Assembly: GCF_024320865.1 (NCBI RefSeq)
Contig: NZ_JANDBD010000010.1
Span: 1 to 64,000 of the forward strand
Length of the DNA stretch: 64,000 nucleotides
Origin: Mycolicibacterium arenosum
Lineage (GTDB): Bacteria; Actinomycetota; Actinomycetes; Mycobacteriales; Mycobacteriaceae
Direction: 5' to 3'
The notes under the pieces were generated by a model. It did no database searches. It had not been told where the DNA came from and was given only the letters and a program-made list of their open reading frames with translations. The position numbers and the translations under genes are program-made. Of this stretch, positions 34,534-42,864 are shown one piece after another; position 1 is the first letter of the stretch; each line of letters begins with the position of its first letter.

Positions 34534-36333
34534 CTAGCCGAACACGCCGGACGTGTACTGCGCCTGACAGGCTCGGCGCGCCAGCTTGCCGCTGGTGGTT
34601 CGCGCCAGCGCGCCGGCGGGCACCAGTCGCACGTCCGCGGCGACGACGTCGTGCTCGATCGACACCGCGGCGCGGATGGCATCGATCGCGGGCGCGGGAT
34701 CGCTGCGCGCCGTGCCCGTCGCGCGCTCGGCGACGATCACCACGCCGTCGGCGGTACCGAACGCCGCGACGTAGCCGCGCCGCACCAGGGGCGAGGCGTC
34801 GGCGGCGGTGTGCTCGATGTCCTGTGGGTAGTGGTGTCGACCCGCTGTCGTGATGAGGTCGGCCATGCGTCCGGTCACGTACAGCTCACCGTTGAGGTAG
34901 AACCCCAGATCGCTTGATCGCAGCCACGGTTCGGTCCGGCCCGCCAGCGTTGCGCCGAACGTCGCCCGAGTCTCGTCCGGCCGGTTCCAGTAGCCACGCC
35001 CGACGTTGTCGCCGTGCAGCCAGATCTCCCCCACCCGTCCGTCGGGCAGTTCGGCGCCGCTCTCGGGGTCCACGATCACGCACGACAGGCTGCGAGCGGG
35101 CCGCCCGCAGGACACGTGCGCCACGGCGCCGGGGTGGTCGGCGGGCACCGGCACGACGGTGCCCGCGTTCAGCGCCTCCCGATCGACGAACACCGCCGCG
35201 GGTCGCGCGTCGGGTGCGATGGTCGCGACGAACAGGGTGGCCTCGGCGATGCCGTACGACGGCTTCATGGCAGTCGGCGACAAGCCATATGGCGCAAAGG
35301 CTTCGGTGAAGGTGTCGATCGCGGCCATGCTCACGGGCTCGGAGCCGATGATCAGTACCACGTTCCCGAGATCGACGTCGTCGCCCGCGGCGGGCAGACC
35401 TCTCGCCGCGGCCCACTCATACGCGAAGTTCGGTGCGGCGGAGACGACCTTGCCCACTCTGCCCTCCGCCGACATCGCGGTGATCCACCGCTGCGGCCGC
35501 CGCACGAACGCCGTGGGCGACATCAGCGTGGAGTGCCCGCCGTACACCGCGGGGAACCCGATCATCGACAAGCCCATGTCGTGGTACAGCGGCAGCCAAC
35601 TGACCCCGCAGGTGTTCCGGTCCAGCAGATCGATGGACAGGATCATCTGAATCAGGTTCGTGCCGACCGCCCGGTGCGTCACCTCGATGCCGATCGGCGG
35701 CCGGGTGGCGCCGGAGGTGTACTGCAGGTGCGACACGTCGGCGAGATCGATGTCGACCTCGGAGAACCGTTCGGAGGCCGCATCGGGAATCCGGTCGATG
35801 TCGAGCACCGCCGGCGCCGGGTCGAGTGCGACGTCTGCGAGGAACTCGCGGACCCGGCCGGCGGCCGACGACGTGGTGAGGATCACCGACGGGCGGGCGT
35901 CGTGCAGCGCGGTGTCGAGGCGTTCGGCGTGCCCCGGCAGCTCGGGTGCGAACAGGGGCACGGCGATGAGCCCCGCTTTCACGGTGGCGAAGAAGCCCGT
36001 GACGTAGTCCAGGCCCTGCGGCGCGAGTACCGCGACGCGCTCGCCGCGGGCGGCGATGCGTTGCAGCTCGGCGCCGATGGCGCGCATTCGGGTGCCGAGT
36101 TGCCGCCACGTCAGCTCGAGGGCCTCACCCTGCTCGGAGCGGGTGAAGTCGAGGTAGCGGTACGCGACCGAATCGCCGAGGTGCACGACGTTGCGATCGA
36201 TGAGCGACGTCAGCGTTGCACCCGGAGGCAGCGCGATATCGCCCTCCGCGTCGAGGCAGTCCTCGATCCGCAGCAGGCCGGCGGGCACCGAGTCCCCGTT
36301 CGCCGAGTCGTTCTGTGGTGAAACGAGTTTCAC
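34534..36333 (-). CDS. Fatty-acyl-AMP ligase (FadD/FAAL type)
   Basis: 599 residues. Adenylation motifs: LQYTSGATRPPIGIEVTHRAV (A3-like, in the FAAL form rather than the FACL TSGTTGxPK), WLPLYHDMGLSMIGF, SYGIAEATLFVA (A5), and LRSSDLGFYLNGELYVTGR (A7/A8). FAALs activate fatty acids as acyl-adenylates for transfer to polyketide synthases, a mycobacterial lipid-building step. No polyketide synthase is adjacent here. GTG 36333 follows TAGACT (36340-36345, minus strand) by 6 nt: leaderless. Confidence 0.88.
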   Translation of the reverse strand: MKLVSPQNDSANGDSVPAGLLRIEDCLDAEGDIALPPGATLTSLIDRNVVHLGDSVAYRYLDFTRSEQGEALELTWRQLGTRMRAIGAELQRIAARGERVAVLAPQGLDYVTGFFATVKAGLIAVPLFAPELPGHAERLDTALHDARPSVILTTSSAAGRVREFLADVALDPAPAVLDIDRIPDAASERFSEVDIDLADVSHLQYTSGATRPPIGIEVTHRAVGTNLIQMILSIDLLDRNTCGVSWLPLYHDMGLSMIGFPAVYGGHSTLMSPTAFVRRPQRWITAMSAEGRVGKVVSAAPNFAYEWAAARGLPAAGDDVDLGNVVLIIGSEPVSMAAIDTFTEAFAPYGLSPTAMKPSYGIAEATLFVATIAPDARPAAVFVDREALNAGTVVPVPADHPGAVAHVSCGRPARSLSCVIVDPESGAELPDGRVGEIWLHGDNVGRGYWNRPDETRATFGATLAGRTEPWLRSSDLGFYLNGELYVTGRMADLITTAGRHHYPQDIEHTAADASPLVRRGYVAAFGTADGVVIVAERATGTARSDPAPAIDAIRAAVSIEHDVVAADVRLVPAGALARTTSGKLARRACQAQYTSGVFG

Positions 36334-36387
36334 GTCTGCAGTCTATCCGCGTGTCGACACCGCACGGCCGTCCGCGATGATCGCTGG
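36334..36387. promoter_or_regulatory. Shared divergent promoter region
   Basis: 54 bp separate two divergent acyl-activating enzyme genes. The minus-strand -10 TAGACT (36340-36345) and the plus-strand GATGAT (36376-36381) both lie 6 nt from their GTG starts, so both transcripts appear leaderless and must share any regulator bound in between. Confidence 0.4.
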
Positions 36388-37947
36388 GTGACTGCACTCC
36401 CGCTGACCGTCCCGGCTCTGCTCGCGCGCGCCGCGCTCGACTTCGGCGAGCACACCTACCTGGTCACACCGACCGATCGGCTGACCTATGGCGACGCCGA
36501 ACGACGATCGGCGGACCTCGCGCGCCAGCTGCTGTACGAGGGCGTCGGCAAGGGGTCTCGCGTCGGCCTGTTCTTCCCGAACAGCGCCGACTGGGTGGTG
36601 TGGTGGCTGGCACTGTCGCGGATCGGCGCGCTCGTCATCCCGCTGAGCACGATGTACACCCCCGCGGAACTGCGAAAGGTGCTGCGGCTGGCCGATGTCG
36701 GACTACTCGTCGGCCCGCCGACGGTGCTCTCGAACGACGTCGCCGAGCGATTCGAAGCCGCGTTCGGCGACCTGGCCGGTCAGCAGGCGGGGCGGTTGAC
36801 GCTGCCCGAGGCGCCGTACCTGCGCCGCATCGTGCTGACCGGTGCGACCGACCGGAGTTGGGCGAGCGCGCTCGACCACACCGCCGCCGTGCCCGAGACG
36901 ATCCTCGCGGCCGCCGAGGCGGAGGTGTCACCGGCCGACCTCGCCGTCGTGGTGCACACCTCGGGATCGACCGCCGACCCGAAGGGCGTCGTGCACACCC
37001 ACGGCACGCTGGTGCGGCAGACCTCCACGTGGCCGGCGGCGGTGCGCGTGGTGACGAGCACCGCCGGGGAGATCCGGGTGCTGTGCGCGATGCCGTTCTT
37101 CTGGGTGGGCGGGTTGCTAGCCGCCACGGGTGCGCTGCACGAGCCGACGACGGTGCTGGTGCTGCCGAAACTCGACCCGGGCACCGCCCTCGACATGGTC
37201 GAGCGCGAGCGTGCCACCGGAGTGGTGGGTTGGCCCGCGTTCACACAGCGGTTGCGTGACCACCCGTCGTTCGCCGGCCGCGACCTGTCCAGCGCGCCGA
37301 CACTGCGCGACGGCCCGCTGGACATCGCGATGACCGATGTGCCCGACGGCTTTCCCGTGCACCGCACCATGTCCGAGACCGCGGGCGGGTTCGCCTACAC
37401 GGAGATGCGCATCGTCGACGACGCCGGTGCCGACGTCGACGAGGGGGTCACCGGCGAACTGCTGATCCGCGGTATCGGAGTCATGGCCGGTTACAACAAG
37501 CGCGAGCGCTGCGAGACGTTCGACGCCGACGGCTGGTACCACACCGGCGACAGGGTCTACCGCAGGGAGGGTGACCCGCGGCTGTTCTACGTCGGCCGCA
37601 CGACCGATCTGATCAAGGCCGCAGGCGCCAACGTGTCCCCGCTCGAAGTCGAGGCGGTCGTCGCCGATCTCCCGGAGGTCGCGCAGTGTCTGGTCCTCGG
37701 TGTCGACGACGAGGAGCGCGGCGAGCAGGTCTGCGCGGTGGTGGTGCCCACCGGGCCCGATGGCTCAGCCGTCGACGTCCAGTACCTGGCGGCTCGCACC
37801 CGCGAGCAGTTGTCCGGGTACAAGGTGCCGACCCGCTGGGCGGTGGTGTCCGGCGACCGGATCCCCACTCTGCCCAGCGGGAAGTTCGACCGTAAGACGT
37901 TGCGCGCCATGATCATCGACGGCACGATCGCCACCAGCGGGTCGTGA
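36388..37947 (+). CDS. AMP-dependent acyl-CoA synthetase/ligase
   Basis: 519 residues. P-loop-like motif VVHTSGSTADPKGVVHTHG near residue 190 (the FACL/CoA-ligase form), MSETAGG (A5) near 328, GWYHTGDRVY (A7), and the C-terminal TLPSGKFDRKTLR with the catalytic Lys. It activates an aryl or fatty acid and would pass it to CoA; the substrate is unknown. It is divergent from the FAAL gene across 54 bp. Confidence 0.85.
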   Translation: MTALPLTVPALLARAALDFGEHTYLVTPTDRLTYGDAERRSADLARQLLYEGVGKGSRVGLFFPNSADWVVWWLALSRIGALVIPLSTMYTPAELRKVLRLADVGLLVGPPTVLSNDVAERFEAAFGDLAGQQAGRLTLPEAPYLRRIVLTGATDRSWASALDHTAAVPETILAAAEAEVSPADLAVVVHTSGSTADPKGVVHTHGTLVRQTSTWPAAVRVVTSTAGEIRVLCAMPFFWVGGLLAATGALHEPTTVLVLPKLDPGTALDMVERERATGVVGWPAFTQRLRDHPSFAGRDLSSAPTLRDGPLDIAMTDVPDGFPVHRTMSETAGGFAYTEMRIVDDAGADVDEGVTGELLIRGIGVMAGYNKRERCETFDADGWYHTGDRVYRREGDPRLFYVGRTTDLIKAAGANVSPLEVEAVVADLPEVAQCLVLGVDDEERGEQVCAVVVPTGPDGSAVDVQYLAARTREQLSGYKVPTRWAVVSGDRIPTLPSGKFDRKTLRAMIIDGTIATSGS

Positions 37948-37953
37948 GCTCCG

Positions 37954-38601
37954 TCAGGCGATGAGGCGGCTCAGGTAAGGCGCCATCCCGTTCGTCCGCA
38001 CCGGCGACACCTTGACGCCGGTGTCCGCTGTCTCCACCATCTGGCCGTTACCGATGAACAGTGCCACGCTCTGCGTGCCGTCGGGCCCGTAGAAGATCAG
38101 GTCGCCGGGCAGCGCCTGATCCGGCGTCACCTTCCAGCCCACTTTGTACTGCTCGCCCGACGAGCGCGGCAGCTTCAGCCCGACACCGGCGAACGAGTAC
38201 ACCATGAGGCCGGACGCGTCGAAGCCGACGACGTCGGCGCTCGGGTCGGGCGCCGGCACCCCGAGACCGGGGGCGACACCCAGGCCGGGCGTCACGCCGG
38301 GGGCCGCCGTCACGCCGGGGGCCGTCGACACGGCGCCCGCCGGCAGCTGTTCGAGGCCGAGCGGTGTCGCGGTGGCGGGGTCGGGCACCGATGCCGGCCG
38401 ACGCGTGGGGCCGGAGGAGTCGCCGCCGCCGTAGGTGAACGGCACACCCTGCTGCGACACCGCGCGCTTGATCACGACGTCGATCAACTGCTGGTGGTTG
38501 GCAGGCCGAGGGTACGGCTCGGCGCTGGCGATGCCGGCGGATGCAAGCACCGTTGCCACGGACACGATCAGCCCGATCACGAGGGCCCAGATGCGATTCA
38601 T
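37954..38601 (-). CDS. ripD: RipD-like NlpC/P60 protein lacking catalytic residues
   Basis: 215 residues: signal peptide (1-27), NlpC/P60 domain to the end. The usual catalytic Cys in FDCSG is Ala (129, GFDASGLM) and the usual His position is Ser (178, TQSVALF), the same substitutions described for mycobacterial RipD, which binds peptidoglycan without cutting it. Residues 94-116 are an APGVT/PGLG repeat inserted within the domain, and the C-terminal Pro/Gln tail of M. tuberculosis RipD is absent. Thiol peroxidase lies upstream on the same strand. Confidence 0.82.
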   Translation of the reverse strand: MNRIWALVIGLIVSVATVLASAGIASAEPYPRPANHQQLIDVVIKRAVSQQGVPFTYGGGDSSGPTRRPASVPDPATATPLGLEQLPAGAVSTAPGVTAAPGVTPGLGVAPGLGVPAPDPSADVVGFDASGLMVYSFAGVGLKLPRSSGEQYKVGWKVTPDQALPGDLIFYGPDGTQSVALFIGNGQMVETADTGVKVSPVRTNGMAPYLSRLIA

Positions 38602-38669
38602 GCGTGCGTCAACTTCTCTCCGGGGCGAGCGACGCGACGGGAGACGAACTCCGCCACGGCGCTGATGCC

Positions 38670-38707
38670 GTGTGTACCCGCTGCCTCATCGACAGCGGCG
38701 TACACAC
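38670..38707. terminator. Long inverted repeat between tpx and ripD
   Basis: GTGTGTACCCGCTG (38670-38683) pairs with 38693-38707 with a single one-base bulge and a 9-nt loop. It lies 114 bp after the tpx stop on the minus strand and before the ripD start. A U tract is missing on the minus strand, as is common in mycobacteria, and TTTT follows on the plus strand. Terminator is the best guess; an operator is possible. Confidence 0.4.
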
Positions 38708-38820
38708 CAGTTTTCCACCAGCGCGTGACGCGAGATTCTAAAAGCCCAGGTAGAGGGCCAATGAGTTGCCGTACCGTGGCCGAAAGGTGACCGCGAGCCC
38801 GAGTCCGCGGCCGGGCGCGG

Positions 38821-39315
38821 CTACTGCAGCGCGGCGAGCGCGGCGTCGTAGTTCGGCTCCTGGCCGATCTCCGGCACCAACTCGGTGTACGAGACGTTGC
38901 CGTCGGCGCCGACCACCACGACGGCGCGAGCCAGCAGGCCGGCCATCGGGCCGTCGACGATCGTGACGCCGTAGTCCTTACCGAAGTCGTCGCGGAACGC
39001 CGACGCGCTGGTCACGTTCTCGATGTCCTCGGCGCCGCAGAACCGCTTCTGGGCGAACGGCAGATCGTTGGATACGCACAGCACCGTCGCGCCGCTGCCG
39101 GCGGCGCGCTCGTTGAAGGTCCGGACGCTGGCCGCGCACACCGGGGTGTCCACCGACGGGAAGATGTTCAGCAGCACGGCCTTGCCGGAGTAGTCGGCGC
39201 TGCCGACCGAGCCGAGGTCGGTTCCGGTCAGCGTGAAGTCGGGAGCCGGGCTGCCCACGGCGGGGAGTTCGCCACTGGTGTTGATCGGATTTCCGCGCAA
39301 GGTTATCTGTGCCAT
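38821..39315 (-). CDS. tpx: Thiol peroxidase (Tpx)
   Basis: 164 residues, the usual Tpx length. Peroxiredoxin fold with LNIFPSVDTPVCAASVRTFNERA: the Thr-x-x-Cys holds the peroxidatic Cys (near residue 60), and the resolving Cys is in QKRFCGAEDIENV (near 93). Reduces alkyl and hydrogen peroxides using thioredoxin in the cytoplasm. The gene start abuts the upstream region of a polysaccharide deacetylase gene on the other strand. Confidence 0.93.
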   Translation of the reverse strand: MAQITLRGNPINTSGELPAVGSPAPDFTLTGTDLGSVGSADYSGKAVLLNIFPSVDTPVCAASVRTFNERAAGSGATVLCVSNDLPFAQKRFCGAEDIENVTSASAFRDDFGKDYGVTIVDGPMAGLLARAVVVVGADGNVSYTELVPEIGQEPNYDAALAALQ

Positions 39316-39406
39316 GCCGACAGTCTGCCAAGGTCGTCGAGCACGCGGTGGTCCAGGGGTGGCTGTTCCTCCCCCGCGTCGTGCCGCGAGCCCTTATCCT
39401 CCTGCG

Positions 39407-40138
39407 GTGCCCGGTATCGACAGGCGAACGCTGCTGGGCTCGATCGCGTTGGGGGTGCTGGCCGCCGCCCGCGCCGCCCCGGTGTCCGCGGAACCCTTGC
39501 GGCCGATGGGTTCTCGCCCGGCGGGTGCGCCCGATGGTCTCCTCACGCGACTGCCGCCCGTCGGCCGCCGGGTGGCCCTCACCGTCGACGACGGCGTCAG
39601 CTCGGAGGTGGTGGCCGCGTTCGCGCAGTTCTGCCGGGATACCGGGACCCGGCTGACGTTCTTCGTCAACGGGGTCAACGCGTCGTGGACGGACAACGCC
39701 CGCGTCCTGCGGCCCATGGTGGAGGCGGGGCAGATCCAGCTGGGCAACCACACCTGGTCGCATCCCTACCTCACCCGCATCGGTGAGCGCGACATCGCGG
39801 AGCAGATCAGTCGGAACGCGCGGTTCCTCGTCGACACCTACGGCGTCGACGGGGCTCCGTACTTCCGTCCACCGTTCGGTCGTCACACCGTCGCGTCCGA
39901 TCGCATCGCGACCGACCTCGGATACCGCACGATCACCAGGTGGTCCGAACAGGTCGGGGATTTCAAGCCGCTCACCGAGCGCGAACTCGTCGACGGCGCA
40001 GCCAAGGCGTTTAAGCCCGGCAACATCGTGCTGGCCCACGCGAACCTACCGACGATCACGCGGTGCTATGGGCGGCTGGCGGATCTCATCCTCGAACGCC
40101 GGCTGCAGACGGTCACGCTCGACGACGTGTTCGGCTAG
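39407..40138 (+). CDS. Polysaccharide deacetylase (NodB-type)
   Basis: 243 residues. The N-terminus GIDRRTLLGSIALGVLAAARAAPVSA is a twin-arginine-like export signal. NodB domain: ALTVDDGVS (metal Asp pair), LGNHTWSHPYL (metal HxxxH), YFRPPFGRHT, and HANLP near the end (catalytic His). It should deacetylate a cell-wall glycan outside the membrane. GTG 39407 follows TATCCT (39395-39400) by 6 nt: leaderless. It converges with the SGNH hydrolase gene. Confidence 0.85.
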   Translation: MPGIDRRTLLGSIALGVLAAARAAPVSAEPLRPMGSRPAGAPDGLLTRLPPVGRRVALTVDDGVSSEVVAAFAQFCRDTGTRLTFFVNGVNASWTDNARVLRPMVEAGQIQLGNHTWSHPYLTRIGERDIAEQISRNARFLVDTYGVDGAPYFRPPFGRHTVASDRIATDLGYRTITRWSEQVGDFKPLTERELVDGAAKAFKPGNIVLAHANLPTITRCYGRLADLILERRLQTVTLDDVFG

Positions 40139-40141
40139 ATC

Positions 40142-40912
40142 TCAGGTCTGTGTGGGGAGGGCATCGGCGATGAGGGGCGCGATCCGCTCCGCCATGTACG
40201 CGTGCCCGGCGTCGGTGGGGTGCACGCCGTCGCGCCCGATCAGGTCGGGTTGACCGACGAACCATCTCTCGGCGATGGGGTCTATCCACATGGCGCCCAT
40301 CAGACGCGCCGCGCCGAAGAGCGCGTCACGCACCTGCAACACCGCGGGAGGCACGTCGGCGGTGGGCCACGGCGGGCCGATCACCAGGATCCGGGCCGAC
40401 GGTGCCGTGCGGCTCGCCACGCCGAGCGCGGACAGCATCGCGCCGGGCAGCAGCACCGGATTGGCGGGCTGATCGTTGCGGGAGCCGAAGTAGACCACCA
40501 GGGTGTCGTCGGGCCGGATCGCGCGCGCGGCGAGCGCCTCGTACACGTTGCCGCGGTTGCCGGGAACGCCGTAGCCCGCGCCGCCTTCAGCGGCGACGTC
40601 GGCGTTCACCAGCACCCCGCGCCGGGCCAGCAGCTGCCACGCGCGGGACGTCCAGCCCTGCGCGCCCCGGCCGCCGAGGTCACCGCCCGTGGTGTACGAG
40701 TCGCCGATCACCGCGATGCGGTACTGCGGCACTTCGCGCCCGGCGAGCTCGTAATCGGCTGGCACGGGCATGACGACCACGCCCGTGAACACCATCACTA
40801 CCGCGACGAACGCCGCTAGCCGCCCCACCTGCATCCTCCACCGATCATGATCATCGCAATGTGACGACTCTCGTTGCTTCACAGCATAATTCGGATCGAC
40901 GGACTTGGTCAT
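40142..40912 (-). CDS. Membrane-anchored SGNH/GDSL hydrolase
   Basis: 256 residues from ATG 40912, which overlaps the acyltransferase stop (ATGA); GTG 40828 with GGAGG 6 nt upstream is an alternative giving 228 residues. One membrane helix (LAAFVAVVMVFTGVVVM) precedes an SGNH domain: IAVIGDSYTTGG (Ser), the Gly block AEGGAGYGVPGN, VYFGSRNDQ (Asn) and DGVHPTDAGH (Asp/His). Coupling to an acyltransferase-3 gene suggests the pair acts like the two halves of OatA-type O-acetyltransferases, with the SGNH part outside the membrane. Confidence 0.82.
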   Translation of the reverse strand: MTKSVDPNYAVKQRESSHCDDHDRWRMQVGRLAAFVAVVMVFTGVVVMPVPADYELAGREVPQYRIAVIGDSYTTGGDLGGRGAQGWTSRAWQLLARRGVLVNADVAAEGGAGYGVPGNRGNVYEALAARAIRPDDTLVVYFGSRNDQPANPVLLPGAMLSALGVASRTAPSARILVIGPPWPTADVPPAVLQVRDALFGAARLMGAMWIDPIAERWFVGQPDLIGRDGVHPTDAGHAYMAERIAPLIADALPTQT

Positions 40913-42108
40913 CCGGCGCGCGGGGTGGCCGACTTACCTGACCGTGCGCTGTCGATCTGCTGCACCGGGTTGTCCACCGCGCGGACGTCGACCATCCGGC
41001 GCATCCACCGGCGGGCCGGTTCCTCCACCACGTGGTACAGCGCGACCGCGGAGAGGAAGCTCAGCACCAGCAGGCCCAGCACGATCCACTTCGCGCCCGC
41101 CGTGCCGTCGAGGGTCACCTCGAATTGTCGGGTCGCCCAGTTCCACGCCGTGTGCACCAGCTCGTGCACCATGTAGAGGCTGAACGACACCTGACCCGCG
41201 TAGACGACGGCACGCATCGACAGGAAGCCGGGCAGTGTCCCCGCGCCGATCGCCAGTGCGATCACCAGCGGGACGAACAGCACGTCCACGACTCCGCCGC
41301 TGTCGATGACATCGGGGATGGGGTGCGAGTCGAACCAGTACAGGATGCCGACCATCGCGACGACGATTCCGAGTGCGAGCAGTCCCGACGAGCGCCGGAC
41401 CCGGTCGCTGGGGTCGAGTCTGCGGACGGCAAGGCATGCGACGGCGCCGGCGGTGAACTGCAGGATGATGCGGGGTAGCCAGCTCCACGGCGTGTAGAAG
41501 TGCCCGGTGACGAGCAGGAACATCACCGGCGGTACGGAGACGGCGACGGCCAGCAGCATCAGGCTGCGCGCTCTGGTCGCCCGTGCGACGCGGAACAGCA
41601 CCAGGATGAGCACGCCGAACATCAGGTACGCCAACCACTCCGCGCTGATCGACCAGGCGGGACCGTCCCAGCTGGTTCCGTCGAAGAACGGCTCGAACCA
41701 CAGCTGCACGAGGAAGAGCTGGCGCAGATAGCTGATCGCGTTGTACGGCGCCAGGTCCTCGGTCGGGACGTGACCGACGTTGAGTGTGAAGACGACCCAC
41801 AGCGCGGCCAGATGCAAGGTGACCAGGTAGACCGGCCACACCCTGGCCAGACGCAGCCACAGGAAGCGCAGCGTCGCCCGGGTGGACCAGGTCTTCCCCA
41901 TCTTGTCGATGTAGGTCCACGTCAGCACGAAGCCGCTGAGTATGAAGAAGAGGTCGACGCCTTGGGCGCCCCGGTCCAGCACCGGTGCCAGGGCGGCGGT
42001 GAGATCGGGCGCCGCGCCGTACAGCAGCGGCCGGAAGTGGAAGAGCACCACCCACACGGCGGCGAAGATGCGAAGGCCCGTTAGTGCCTTGATCTCTCCG
42101 CTGCGCAC
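40909..42108 (-). CDS. Acyltransferase-3 family membrane protein
   Basis: 399 residues from GTG 42108, chosen because GGAAAG lies 6 nt upstream; an ATG at 42237 would add 43 polar residues. It has the family start EIKALTGLRIFAAVWVVLFHF (conserved Arg and His), VDLFFILSGFVLTWTY, and RLARVWPVYLVTLH, with about ten membrane helices. These enzymes move acyl groups across the membrane onto surface glycans. The downstream SGNH hydrolase gene is translationally coupled. Confidence 0.85.
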   Translation of the reverse strand: MRSGEIKALTGLRIFAAVWVVLFHFRPLLYGAAPDLTAALAPVLDRGAQGVDLFFILSGFVLTWTYIDKMGKTWSTRATLRFLWLRLARVWPVYLVTLHLAALWVVFTLNVGHVPTEDLAPYNAISYLRQLFLVQLWFEPFFDGTSWDGPAWSISAEWLAYLMFGVLILVLFRVARATRARSLMLLAVAVSVPPVMFLLVTGHFYTPWSWLPRIILQFTAGAVACLAVRRLDPSDRVRRSSGLLALGIVVAMVGILYWFDSHPIPDVIDSGGVVDVLFVPLVIALAIGAGTLPGFLSMRAVVYAGQVSFSLYMVHELVHTAWNWATRQFEVTLDGTAGAKWIVLGLLVLSFLSAVALYHVVEEPARRWMRRMVDVRAVDNPVQQIDSARSGKSATPRAG

Positions 42109-42410
42109 AACACTCTTTCCGCGATCACCGATTAGTTCCGTTCGCGCCCCCGGCCCCACTCGCCGGACGATCCGCGAAAGGGTATCAGCGCATTGTCCGA
42201 ATCGGCGCGCAGCCAATGCTGTGAGCGCGCCGGACAATGCGCACCGAACTTTGCCGAGAGCGCCGAATCGAGTAGCGCCATTTCCATTCTTAGCAAACTA
42301 TTATGCGATTCCGCCGACGTGCTTATATCGCGCACATAACGTGCTGGAAACGCGGAGTCCTCAAATCCGCGCCGACGCCGCTCAGCAACACCGTGGAAAC
42401 GGGGACCGCT

Positions 42411-42863
42411 ATGACACTGGCCATTCACGCGATACAGCCGGGAACCATGCGCTGCTACGGGAATCACGCCGTGTTCTGCGGCGCTGCGGAGGTCACGGCG
42501 CAGAGCAGGCACCTGGCCACGCTGCTGACGGTCACCGGCGACGTCGACGCCGGGAACGTCGAGTCGCTGTACGAGCGCACCGGGTGCTTCGTGCTTCCCG
42601 ATACCGGAATCGTGCTCGACTTGAGCGGGGTCACGTCGTTCGCGATCGACGGCGTGCGGATGATCGCGCGGATCGACGAGGCGTGTCGCCGCGCCGGGAT
42701 CGAGTGGGCGCTGGTCGCGAGTCGCGCGGTGTCCGACCGGCTGGCCCGCACCGACACGCTCTACCCGTTCGCAGCGTCGGTCCCCGAGGCTCTGCACGGG
42801 TTCGCCGACCGCATCGTCAACCGTCGTAGAGTGCTGCTGCCGTTCCTGACCAGAACCGCCTGA
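42411..42863 (+). CDS. STAS-domain protein (anti-sigma antagonist-like)
   Basis: 150 residues with GGGGA 5 nt before the ATG. Residues 40-140 follow the STAS fold (TVTGDVDAGNVESL, IVLDLSGVTSFAIDGVRMIARIDEACRRAGIEWALVAS). The usual phosphorylated Ser of the D-S-S/T-G motif is replaced (FAIDG), so it may bind partners without phosphocontrol. It lies tail-to-tail with an AraC regulator (1-bp gap). About 300 bp upstream, divergent from the acyltransferase, contains no gene. Confidence 0.65.
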   Translation: MTLAIHAIQPGTMRCYGNHAVFCGAAEVTAQSRHLATLLTVTGDVDAGNVESLYERTGCFVLPDTGIVLDLSGVTSFAIDGVRMIARIDEACRRAGIEWALVASRAVSDRLARTDTLYPFAASVPEALHGFADRIVNRRRVLLPFLTRTA

Positions 42864-42864
42864 C

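Noticed and set aside
38240..38330. Possible CRISPR or satellite repeat in ripD
   Set aside because: It is a coding repeat of an APGVT/PGLG motif in the frame of ripD, too short and irregular for a CRISPR array.
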